The notes below the pieces were generated by a model. The model was not told the DNA's origin. It searched no databases and was given only the letters and a program-made list of their open reading frames with translations. From positions 62,001 to 126,000 of the forward strand of contig NW_024104891.1 in NCBI RefSeq assembly GCF_003945595.2: a stretch of 64,000 bases of DNA, read 5' to 3'. Both the position numbers and the translations under genes were made by a program. Shown here piece by piece: positions 50,311 through 59,508 of the stretch. The stretch comes from Pipra filicauda (lineage: Eukaryota; Chordata; Aves; Passeriformes; Pipridae). Within the stretch, counting starts at the first letter, position 1; each line of letters begins with the position of its first letter.

Positions 50311-50742
50311 TCATAGAATCATAGAATATCCTGATTTGGAAGAGACCCATTAGGAGCATCAAGTACAACTCCTGGCCCTGCGCAGGACACCCCAAAAATC
50401 TCACCATGTGCCCAAGAGAGTTCTCCAAACACTTCTTGAACTCAGACAGGCTTGAGTGGTGCTGTGACCACTTCCCTGGGGAGCCTGTTCCAGTGCTCAA
50501 CCTTCCTCTGGGTGAAAAACCTTTTTTGATATCCAGCCTAAACCTCCCCTGAAACAACTCCAGCTGTTCCCTCAGGTCCTGCCACTGGTCATGAGAGTGA
50601 AGAGCTCGATGCCTGCCCCTCTACTACCCCTCAAGAGAATGTTGAAGATCACAATGAGGTCTCCCCTCAGTTTTTTCTTTTCCAGGCTGAACAAGCCAAG
50701 TGACCTCAGCCATTCCTCAAAAGGCTTCCCCTCCTGACCTTA
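50311..50742 (-). mobile_element. CR1 LINE, 5'-truncated copy with 3' terminus
   Basis: The plus strand begins with the inverted terminus TCATAGAATCATAGAATATC, followed by CTCCTGGCCCTGCGCAGGAC, GGGGAGCCTGTTCCAGTGCT, CTCTGGGTGAAAAACCTTTT and CCAGGCTGAACAAGCCAAGT. All are characteristic of a common avian CR1 subfamily read in reverse. The element lies on the minus strand with its 3' end at 50311, and similarity stops at about 50742. It is better preserved than most copies here. It forms a head-to-head pair with the plus-strand CR1 at 50985. Confidence 0.94.
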
Positions 50743-50984
50743 ACGGTCACCTTAATGATATCTTACAAAATCCTTTCACAGCGCTTCTTTCTCACCAAAC
50801 CTTGGGAATATTACACAGTTTTTTCATAGAGTTCTATGGGCCAGTTTTGGATCCAGTCTACAACTTCGAATATCTTAAGTGGTTCATTATCTGTGAACCA
50901 CTGCTACACCGGTCTCCCTATTAGCCTATCCTTAAGTCCATGTGGCATCTACTTGACATCCGTCGGGTGCCTTTAGGTGGCTGC
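50743..50984. other. Spacer between head-to-head CR1 copies
   Basis: About 240 bp that I do not recognise as CR1 or anything else. It may be the original target sequence or a decayed element. Confidence 0.55.
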
Positions 50985-51507
50985 AGATATCCACACCTGT
51001 GTCCAGTTCTGGGCCCCTCAGTTCAGGAAGGATATTGAGGTGCTGGAGCAGGTCCAGAGAAGGGCAACAAGGCTGGTGAAGGGACTCGAGCACAAGTCCT
51101 GTGAGGAGAGGCTGAGGGAGCTGGGGCTGTTCAGCCTGGAGATGGCCTAGGGGTGACCTAATTGCAGCCTTCCAGCACCCGAAGGGAGCCCACACGAAAG
51201 ATGGAGAGGGATTATTTACAAGGGCCTGGAGCGACAGGACAAGGGGGAACGGCTTCAAACTGACAGAGAGCAGGTTTAGATTAGATATTAGGAAGAAATT
51301 CTTTCCTGTGAGGGTGGTGAGGCCCTGGCACAGGTTGCCCAGAGAAGCTGTGGCTGCCCCATCCCTGGAAGTGTTGAAGGCCAGCTTGGATGGGGCTTGG
51401 AGCAACCTGGGATAGTGGAAGGTGTCCCTGCCCATGGCAGTGATGTTGTAACTGGATGATCATTTAAGGTCCCTTTCAAATCAAATCATTCTATGATTCT
51501 ATGATTC
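50985..51507 (+). mobile_element. CR1 LINE, 5'-truncated copy with 3' terminus
   Basis: It starts in the late ORF2 region (GTCCAGTTCTGGGCCCCTCA, GGTGCTGGAGCAGGTCCAGA, GAGGCTGAGGGAGCTGG). It continues through AGATTAGATATTAGGAAGAA, GGTTGCCCAGAGAAGCTGTG and CCATCCCTGGAAGTGTTGAA, and ends in CATTCTATGATTCTATGATT near 51506. Frames are broken (for example the in-frame stop in GGCCTAGGGG at about 51147), so it encodes nothing. The minus-strand open frame of 167 codons across it (50932-51435) is only a shadow of the element. Confidence 0.94.
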
Positions 51508-51852
51508 CTGCATGGACACAAACTCTTAGAGGATTGGTCCCACAGAATGGTGGGAGTTTACTCTCACTTTCTCTCAGCAACTTGCTCTTGGCAATTTGAA
51601 ACAGTTGCTGGGTTGGTTTGACATTTGACAACATCATCTGAAACCTTCCTTGAATTGTGACTTTATGACACAGTAGCATACATACCATTAATTGCATTTC
51701 TTTTTTTTTTATTATTTTTTGAGGGGGTAATTTTTCTTACACATACACCCTGAAATGTATTTGCTCTGCCAGCAGTCTATGCCATTACTTCTGTTTTTTA
51801 TCAATTCAAATTTTTCTTAGCTAATTACATAGCAACTGATGAGCCAAACACC

Positions 51853-51912
51853 CCAGGGCCTGATCATTAGGCAAAAATCTCACCTGAAATGAAAGGGAGT
51901 TTCAGTCTAAAG
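51853..51912. repeat. Probable ancient amniote repeat fragment
   Basis: CCAGGGCCTGATCATTAGGC, then AAAAATCTCACCTGAAATGA and AAGGGAGTTTCAGTCTAAAG resemble the old 'GGGCCTGATCCTGCAAA..CTGAAGTCAATGGGAGTTT' repeat common in archosaurs and turtles. Recalled similarity only. Confidence 0.4.
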
Positions 51913-53799
51913 GGTGGGACTGTCTGTCATGAATATTGAAAAAACATCAAAATAGATCACGCTATCATGTATGCCTTATAAGAAAAGCCAAATGTGTTTT
52001 AGCCTTTTTAGTGGAAATAATATTTAAAAAAGAAAAATACTAGAAGGGTGGGAACATAACTGAGGAAAGAGTCTGCAAGTAAAATTTAGCTTATGTTACT
52101 AGTTTGACACTTTAACAGGGCATTATTTCTAGGACTGGAGCTGGCAGAATTTAATCTTTCCTTTGCAGATCACCTCAGATTAATTTGAATTTTCTCACAT
52201 TTTAAAAAATCAAATATTCATCCAACTTTTTTCAGGTTTTCTCCACTTATCACCCATCCTCCTCCATCTTAGCAGAATTTAAGCTCTGGTTGACCCATAA
52301 CGAATACATAAAAGACTGTAACTTTCAACAGCTGCAAAAAAAAAATAAATCTTAAAACATTCCAGCATGTCAAGGCACAAACTATCCTCTTCCTCCTCCA
52401 GTTACTCAGTGAGTATCACCCTATATCATTGCTAGCTTCTCTAAAAAGTGTCAGAGAGACTAACTACACAGGACAAATCCAAGCTTGTAGGAGGACTCTC
52501 ACATGCTTTGCACTGAACCCTAATTTTACTGCACATCATAAAACTATTTATATAGTCACTTCAGTTCCAACTCCCCCAGCAAAGAGATAACACAGAAAAT
52601 ATGTGCAAAACCGACAGGCAGCACCTGAACACCAGGCGAATATTGTCTGTGGATCTCTTCTAATCCCAGTATGTGACATAGATTTGAACAAAGCTGTCCT
52701 TAGTCAGGACAGGCCATTAGGAAAAATATTTCCTGAATTATCTGCAATTTCGACAAACTTATGTAAATAGTTTTCAAGCCAATAAGAGTTATGTTTAATC
52801 ATACAATACAGTACTGCTCATATTGGCTGCACAGAATAATTAAAATAACAAAGCACATAGATGTCTTTTGTTTACCCCAAATCACATTAGAATACAATGA
52901 GATAAGCAAGCAAATCTTTCTTTCATGTTGTGGGACCCTATTTCCTGCTTCAATGTGTATGTGCACTAGGAAACAGTAAGCTAGATATGTTTAGAAGTTC
53001 ATCTGTTAGCCGTGTTATTTATGTAACAGTTGTATGATATTTGCCTGGAGCAGGGGTGACTCCACCTGGGGTTTGCTGTTTTTCAAGGTACCAGTTGATG
53101 GTAGCCCTGATCTGCTGATACTCAGTTTCTACTGGCAGTTATGTTCAAGGCACCCAAAAGGCCCTGGAAATCTGCTCTGTTTGCAAATGGTAAACATGCC
53201 ACTAACTTGTCACAAAAAGGCAGAAGGAAGAATTTATCTTCTTCAGTGAATTAAACACAATTTCAGCCCAAACGCTCTCACAGCTGGGGGGCATGTAACT
53301 CAGCACACATTTCTCCAGTGGGACACTGGTCCCTTTCCCTTTGAAAAGACCAGGTACATCATTGAGACCAAAGATGCCAGGTGAGCTGATGAAAATGAAG
53401 TTTTGGGTACTCCAGTGATACTGCAGTTGTTCACATGCTGTGTCATCAGCACATGGCTGGATATTGTGCAAGATGCCTTCCTTGGGTAACAGAGCTCTTG
53501 CTCCTTTGGTTGCAATTCCTACAACCAGCAAGCTTTGCAGGACAAGTGATCTCCTCCCACTGCCAGAAGCAGGACTGTGGAAGGGAGCAGAGCTGTAATA
53601 AGCAGGAATGGCCCTGTATTAAGCCAGGGAAGAAGGCAGACCCTCAGCTGAACAGCAGTAGATAGGGAGAGGAGAGTGAGTGAAGCAGTTTGGGCACTGA
53701 ACCTGTTGGTGAGGCAATTACACAAGTCACTTCATGCAAGGACTTAGTGTATGCACACCAGCTGCACCTGCCCAGGGCTGCTGTGGGATAGGCTGGGCA

Positions 53800-53819
53800 G
53801 CATCACCTCAGGGTGATGC
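53800..53819. repeat. Short perfect hairpin (8-bp stem, 4-nt loop)
   Basis: GCATCACC, loop TCAG, GGTGATGC. It is too short to be a precursor RNA and may be coincidental. Confidence 0.7.
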
Positions 53820-54419
53820 CAGTTCCCTGCCCCAGGATGCTCACAGCACCTTCCCTCCGTGCCCCAGGTCACTCACAGCTCCGGCCCTGCACCCTGGGTC
53901 TCTCCTGCTCAACTCAGCAGGTTGTAGTGATGTCAGGGACCAGGGCCTGGGAGAGCTCCCTGCATGGACAACACTCATGGCACACTCCCACCACCGCTCC
54001 AAAGGACGGTGATGGGCCTGAGTATGAAGTGCGGCAGTTGCAGCTCAGAGAGCCTGATCTCAGCAGGTGTGAGGACAAACTCACTCAATCAAGACTATTT
54101 GAGAGGCAAGATTTTTCCTGTCTGTGATTCTTCATCCAGACTCTTTTCAGTTGTGGCCAAGTCAAATATCCCTAAGATCTGAGATGGCTGCATTCAGCAA
54201 AGCCATGTGCAGCAACTTCTTAAAGATGCAACAAGCCTTTTGCCCCCTCTCTATTGTGTGGCTACACACTTGGGGCCCTCTTTGTTTTCAAAAAGGTTCA
54301 GTTCTGCACATCTGGAGCTGTGTAGTGCCCCACCAGGAAAGGAATACATTTACAGCAAGTGTAAGGATAAATATTTACCAGAATTCCTCTGTAACAACAG
54401 AACAGGAAAGCTTTTTAAA

Positions 54420-54436
54420 AACAACAACAACAACAA
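54420..54436. repeat. (ACA)n short tandem repeat
   Basis: About five and a half ACA units following an A run. Confidence 0.9.
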
Positions 54437-54678
54437 TAAAGAAACCAGCCAAGAAATAATGAAGCGGCTAATCCCATTGGCTGGACTGATCTATTTTTAA
54501 ACTAGCAATAACAAACAGATTTGCAATGAATTGTATTTATTATGTTCAATATGGTAGCATTGAGGACCCACGTTCAAGAGTCAACCTGTCACTGACATTG
54601 CTTGGTTTTATAACAAAAACTAAAGCATTGTTTTTATAGCATATAATGTCAATGTTCACAAAATAACCAAGTGCTCAG

Positions 54679-54746
54679 GCTTCATTCCCACTGAATTGAA
54701 TTTAAAGGCTCCCACTGACTTATGTGGGAGTTGGATCAGGCCCCAT
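54679..54746. repeat. Probable ancient amniote repeat fragment
   Basis: CTCCCACTGACTTATGTGGG followed by AGTTGGATCAGGCCCC resembles the widely scattered 'CCCATTGACTTCAATGGGAGTTGGATCAGGCCC' block of an old archosaur/turtle repeat. Recalled similarity; the family name is left open. Confidence 0.45.
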
Positions 54747-55423
54747 AGCAACTGCTTATGCCCAAATACAATGTATTGCGGCTGCAAGTAGGGACAAGCC
54801 TTGGGTTTGTATGATGATGATTATATTTTAAATTTTGCACGAGGAACATATGTATTGTTTGTTTTTCAGAACTGCTTTTATCTTTAACTCTTATGGCAGC
54901 CTTTTATTAGGCTCTAAGCTCTGTAGGTTCAGGGAGGAGTGAATGCCACTAGTGCCTCTATCTAGGAATAGACCCGGCATATATGGATGCCTGTGTTTGG
55001 GTTGTACCTGGCTTGGGACGAACAAAGGCTCCCTGGTTAGAGCCACTTTTCTGAAACTTCTCTGTGGAGAACAAGGTCTCCAGGAAGCAGATGCCTCCCA
55101 GGAGGAAGGAAAAGGAGCCAGGTGTTCAAGTCAGCATGCAAACCTCAGAAGGACCTGCAGACAGAATCCTTAAGGAGAATAGAAGGAGAAACAGACATAC
55201 AACTTCAGGGGAGGATCATGCTGAAGCTGCAAGAATCCCACTGCAAGACTCAAAGGTAGACAATGTAAGCCATGTAATTCTGAGGTTATCTGAAATCTTG
55301 AGAAGACACTGGGGTAATACACAAGGAACATTAGCCAACAATGAGGAAAGATTAAGAAGGATGTCTAAATTTACCCAGATCTGTACAGCCTTTATGTTCC
55401 TTTTAAGAACAGAACAGTGCTTC

Positions 55424-55428
55424 ACAGG
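55424..55428. repeat. Left target-site duplication of the solo LTR (ACAGG)
   Basis: ACAGG immediately before the LTR's first TG; the identical pentamer follows the LTR at 56161-56165. Confidence 0.8.
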
Positions 55429-55476
55429 TGTCAGAGACTGAAATGATTGATGATTTATGCATTCTAGGAGACTCTT

Positions 55477-55612
55477 GCAAGATTTTGACCTTTGCATTGT
55501 ACCTCTGATGGGCAGTTGGGCCCGTCTCTCCCTCCAGTGAAGAGCCAAGTTTGCAGGCTTTTGACTTTTGCATTATACCTCTGATGGCCCATCAAAGCCC
55601 ATCTCCCCCTCT
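55477..55612 (+). repeat. Direct duplication in the LTR U3 region
   Basis: A segment of about 60 bp at 55477-55536 recurs at 55553-55612, 76 bp downstream. Shared landmarks are GCA.G..TTTTGAC, TTTGCATT.TACCTCTGATG and GCCC.TCTC. The copies differ at roughly a quarter of positions. Duplicated U3 segments in retroviral LTRs often correspond to enhancers; this role is inferred. Confidence 0.8.
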
Positions 55613-55796
55613 GCCAATCTTGAAGGCGAGAACCAGGCCAGACACATAAACTCTGCGCAGGCCCAGGAGAGGTCGGAGGCTTGAGGCGTGGCCCGTGAAC
55701 ACTAACCATGGATATAATAACTCATAACTTCTTGGCATGTGGGGGCTTCCCTCCTTCACCCCCAGCAGATCAAGGCCACCACTTCAACTGACAGAC

Positions 55797-56036
55797 ATGG
55801 AAGCGGCAACTGCCAAGCGTCATCGCTGGACCCCGTGGGCGGTGACTATATACGTTTTTTCCACTCTCATCTTTTCTTTTTCCTTACTTTTCCTTACTCT
55901 TATCCTGTCTTTCTCTCCCCTATGCGTTTTCTCCCCCTCCAAAGGTTATTCCCCCAAAGGTTATCTCTATGCCACGTTGTTATATGACAACACCCAAAAT
56001 GCTAGCATACCTGTTGATACAAAATTGTTAAAATAA
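55797..56036 (+). other. Open frame inside the LTR, of doubtful coding status
   Basis: An ATG at 55797 in good context (G at -3, G at +4) opens a frame of about 80 codons ending at 56036; the frame itself is open from 55737. The predicted product has a short basic N-terminus (KRHR), then a hydrophobic stretch long enough for a membrane segment (starting VTIYVFSTLIF), then a polar tail. The hydrophobic part comes from a pyrimidine-rich tract containing TTTTCCTTAC twice, so it may be accidental. The stop overlaps the AATAAA signal. No similarity to a known LTR-encoded protein is recognised. Confidence 0.3.
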
Positions 56037-56037
56037 A
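56032..56037 (+). terminator. LTR polyadenylation signal AATAAA
   Basis: Canonical AATAAA in the expected place, about 125 bp from the 3' end of the LTR. It defines the plus orientation and places the R/U5 boundary shortly downstream. Confidence 0.7.
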
Positions 56038-56160
56038 CCTTACCAATATATGTTTTCAGACACCGATTATTCAGTGTCGTTTCACTCTAATCCACGCCAA
56101 GGGAATTATTGATAAGAATCTGGGTTACCCCCCTCCCTTTTTCTGGAGCGGGTCGTAACA

Positions 56161-56165
56161 ACAGG
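56161..56165. repeat. Right target-site duplication of the solo LTR (ACAGG)
   Basis: Exact copy of the pentamer at 55424-55428, immediately after the LTR's terminal CA. Confidence 0.8.
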
Positions 56166-56644
56166 TCTTTTACAAGTTTTAAAGATCATCCCTTCAAAGA
56201 TGGAGAATATGCCACAAGAAACCAAGGAGGAGGTGTAAATGCAGAACAGAAGATCAAATGGCCACTGAGCACGTCTTCTGTTTCCAGCAGAGGCCAGCAG
56301 CAAATGTTTATGGGAGAGTATAAAACTGAGGATGTGCAACATTATTAATTTCCTTGTTTGGCCTCCCATTTTGAGTAATCATCTCTTCAGGGACTTCCTG
56401 AGGTGGAGATTCAGTATGGACAGTCATGCCCTACTGATCTAGCCTTCTAGTATGAATTTGTCCAGTGTTTCTTGGAACCTATTTGAATATCACTCTCCTC
56501 ACATTGTCCCATGACAATAAGCTCTGCAAAGTCACTCCATACTGCCCAATAAAACAGAGAGCTTTTTTCCCCTCAGCCTGCTAATGTAATTTTTGTGCCC
56601 TGTCACTTGTGTTGTAAAACTTGGTGACTAATGGTTAACTGCTG

Positions 56645-56660
56645 TCTCTCTCTCTCTCTC
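56645..56660. repeat. (TC)8 microsatellite
   Basis: Eight uninterrupted TC units. Confidence 0.9.
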
Positions 56661-56741
56661 CATTCATGAATTTAGAGACATCTCCCATATCTCCCCTCAA
56701 TCATGTCTTTTCCAGATGGAGGGCTTCTAGTCTATGCTGTG

Positions 56742-56774
56742 CACACACACACCCATACCCACCCCCTCCCACCC
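56742..56774 (-). other. (CA)5 followed by a strong minus-strand G-quadruplex motif
   Basis: CA repeats (56742-56751) lead into five C runs on the plus strand: 56752-56754, 56758-56760, 56762-56766, 56768-56770 and 56772-56774. Read on the minus strand this is G3-T-G3-A-G5-T-G3-TAT-G3, five G tracts with loops of 1, 1, 1 and 3 bases, a very favourable G-quadruplex pattern. Confidence 0.75.
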
Positions 56775-59484
56775 ACCTCCTTTTTGCTCATTCTCAGTGT
56801 CCTCTGCTGGGACTTCTGTAGTTTTCCACACTCCTGAAACAGGTGGGGATTGGACCTGTATATTGTAGTCGTGCTTTTGGAAAGGGCTTTTTATTGACTG
56901 ATGAGCCTGGGGATGTTGGCAGCCATCTGACAGCTAAGATGGCAGATCCTGGAGGCTTAGTTTGCAGTTGTCTAACTAGTACATCCAGAAATTAGGAGAA
57001 AGCACTTGTCAGTTTCTCAGGTTGGAAATGTGGATTTTTTTTGGACAAAAATTGCTTGGAGACCCTAGAAATCCTTGATCAAGGTCCAAAACAATACAAA
57101 AGAGAACACTGTCACAAGCTTAAAACACAAGGATTTTTCTCCATGGAGATCCCATGCTGAGCAGAATAAGGATGAAAGCTGTGTCATTCTCAAATCCATA
57201 TATGAGATCCTGGAATACACACAATGTTTCAGGTGGCATTAAAGGCCTCAGCTCCTGTTCTTCCTACACCTGAATCTGTCCCAAGGATGAACAGGGAAAC
57301 TTAGGGCTCTTTGAGCCCAGAGGTATTTTTGGTTTCAAGAAAGCGTCCATATGAGCTGGAGATAAAAATCACCTAAGGGAAATCATAGTAAAATCATGTT
57401 TGAAAATCCCAAATTTAATCTTTGGGTGATTATGAAGAGACCTATAAGACATACGCTCTTAAAAAATAAGGAGATAATAATTTTAAAATTAGCTATTTAA
57501 AAATAATCTACTAGCTGCTGAACACATGACTTTTTTACTGTTTGGTACATAACTGGTAATTTATGTAAAGAAGGCAGACAATTCAAATAACGGGAAGACT
57601 ACTTCTCCCCCAGCCTTTACAGTTGATCCAGCACCCCAGCCCTGTTTTCATTCAGCCCTCTAAATTTTAATCCAAACTATTGACCGGATGCAGGGTGGAA
57701 AAAAATATCTTGAAATAAACAAGCTTCTATATTTATACACATTCTGTTGTGCTTATGCTAAAGCTGATCAAGAAGATGTGTGTTTCTGGAAATCAAATCA
57801 TACTTCAAAGAAATGAAGATTAAAATAAAATAAAAAGGCAATCCAGTGTTACTTACATCATTGGACAAAGGAATGAGGAGAGATGTAACCTGAATTTTGC
57901 TGAAAGGTTTGATAAGATGTGGAAAAGCTCTGAAGGAGTATAGGACAGAACCTTGGCACTATCCATTTGATGGTGGCAAAAGAACACAGGATACACAGTG
58001 AATAAGCAAAAGCTGATGTAGTTTACTGAGCCTGGTATCCTTTTCTTGTCATGCTGACATATTAATCTGTCCCACCATCCTTTCCCTCCAACCTCCTAAT
58101 GTTAGCCATATCTCAATGAGTTTACCTGTCCTCAGGGGCTGTGATGGCATATAATACTTTCTCTGTTGTGACCAGTTTTAATTACGTGTTTTAATTGAGC
58201 ACATGGCCACTCTGATGAAGAACACAGCCATATTGAGAGTTGGTGAGTAGCAGACCTGGTATTAGAGGCATTTATTTCAATGTAAGTCGGCTACCTGTGT
58301 CAGACCCATGTGGGGAGAGTAGTGCTTAGGTGCTTTTTTTACAACTGTTTGTTTTAGTTTTTTCCATAAAAATAGAGAGAAGACCAATGAAAACAAAGTT
58401 TCATTCATCCTTAGCACGAATTTTATCAGCATTATACAATTTTTTAATCACTGTTTATCATTTCAGAGCAATAAGAACACGCTGAGCAGAAGGCTTATTA
58501 CCTACTAAACCTTATCTCAAACAGAAAGTCCTGGCAATACACAAATCATCCGTGGCAAATTCTACTGGCATGATAGTTATAATATCCAGATTAAGTCAGT
58601 AGACATACTGATGAGGTATAATAAAAGTACTATAATTTTAAGGCTATTGCTGGTATCTTGAGAATGAGATCCCATCTTATTCTGTGCAGCAGTGTAACCT
58701 TATTGACTTCAGCAACAGTTGCTTGAAAATGATTGCAGGGTAGAAACTGATTCAGTGTTAATGGAAAAGAATAATATCCCCCAAATTTAAGGTTATGCAA
58801 CAGTGTGGCAATGCAGACCACTCAGAAATGGAGAGGGCCAAAGAAACATAAAACAGTAGGACACTAAGTTCATGTATTTATAAAGGGATTCTTTTTTCTT
58901 TAATGAGATGATGTACCATTAACTGAATGGCTTCTTGCTGATCCATTAAGTCCTAACTGTGACCTTTTGTGTCTTGATGACAGTCAGAAATGCCTCTGCT
59001 GAAGTCAAGAGAGTAACCTCTGTATGTAAGTGCTCTCTTAGAGCCAAGCAAAGACAGCATGTTTATTTCTAACAGGAGCAATGATACTATCACATGGTAC
59101 TTTTTACATATTGCTATAGCAGTTCTTTTACATTTGCTATACTTTTTTTGGCATGCCAAAAAATGGGGATATATGTTTTGTGATTTAATTTTCCAGATGT
59201 ACTGCTTCTTACCTATAAAGTGCATTAGCATGTTTTCAGCATTTAGAAAGGAGACTAGTTTTGTCATCTGGGATCACAGACAGCAAAGCAGAGGAAAAAA
59301 GATACTGTGTGTCTGAATATGGAAAATATAAGACGCAATACACAAACACAAAAATAAGGTGATATTCTATATACAGCCATATTTAGCACTGAGGACTTGT
59401 TAAAGGAGAGGACAAAAGATGTCAGCTTAAACCCAAACTCCTTTAGAGGTCAGCTGTTTCAGGACCAAGCTCTAGAGACGTCTC

Positions 59485-59508
59485 AAGAAAAGAAAAGAAA
59501 AGAAAAGA
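59485..59508. repeat. (AAGAA)n pentanucleotide repeat
   Basis: Nearly five uninterrupted AAGAA units. Confidence 0.9.

Larger units (their letters stand above)
51508..55428. other. Non-coding stretch, no gene recognised
   Basis: Holds two probable ancient repeat fragments, a short hairpin and an ACA repeat (separate entries). The plus-strand frame at 55064-55441 (125 codons, rich in Arg, Lys and Glu) is notable only for its charge. It lies in an A/G-rich patch, runs into the LTR, and has no recognisable domain, so it is not called. Confidence 0.6.
55429..56160 (+). mobile_element. Solo LTR of an endogenous retrovirus
   Basis: A 732-bp unit starts TGTCAGAGACTG and ends GGGTCGTAACA, so it has the TG...CA ends and a TGT/ACA terminal inverted repeat. 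Identical ACAGG pentamers flank it as target-site duplication. Internal signals point to plus orientation: TATA-like TATAATA at about 55713 and TATATA at 55847-55852, then AATAAA at 56032-56037 about 125 bp before the end. No primer-binding site, gag, pol or env follows, so this is a solo LTR left after recombination between two LTRs. A 5-bp duplication is usual for class III (ERVL-like) elements and some class I; the class call is tentative. The U3 carries a duplicated segment, and an open frame of 99 codons lies inside (separate entries). Confidence 0.85.

Noticed and set aside
50743..50984. Spacer considered as additional CR1
   Set aside because: No characteristic CR1 block is recognisable in either orientation.
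50932..51435. 167-codon minus-strand open frame
   Set aside because: It is the antisense of a CR1 copy lying on the plus strand.
53800..53819. Hairpin as a possible rho-independent terminator or small RNA
   Set aside because: The genome is eukaryotic, no T run follows, and an 8-bp stem is too short for a precursor microRNA.
55064..55441. 125-codon charged open frame just upstream of the solo LTR
   Set aside because: A/G-rich composition explains the Arg/Lys/Glu content; it runs across the LTR boundary, so it cannot be a single old coding unit.
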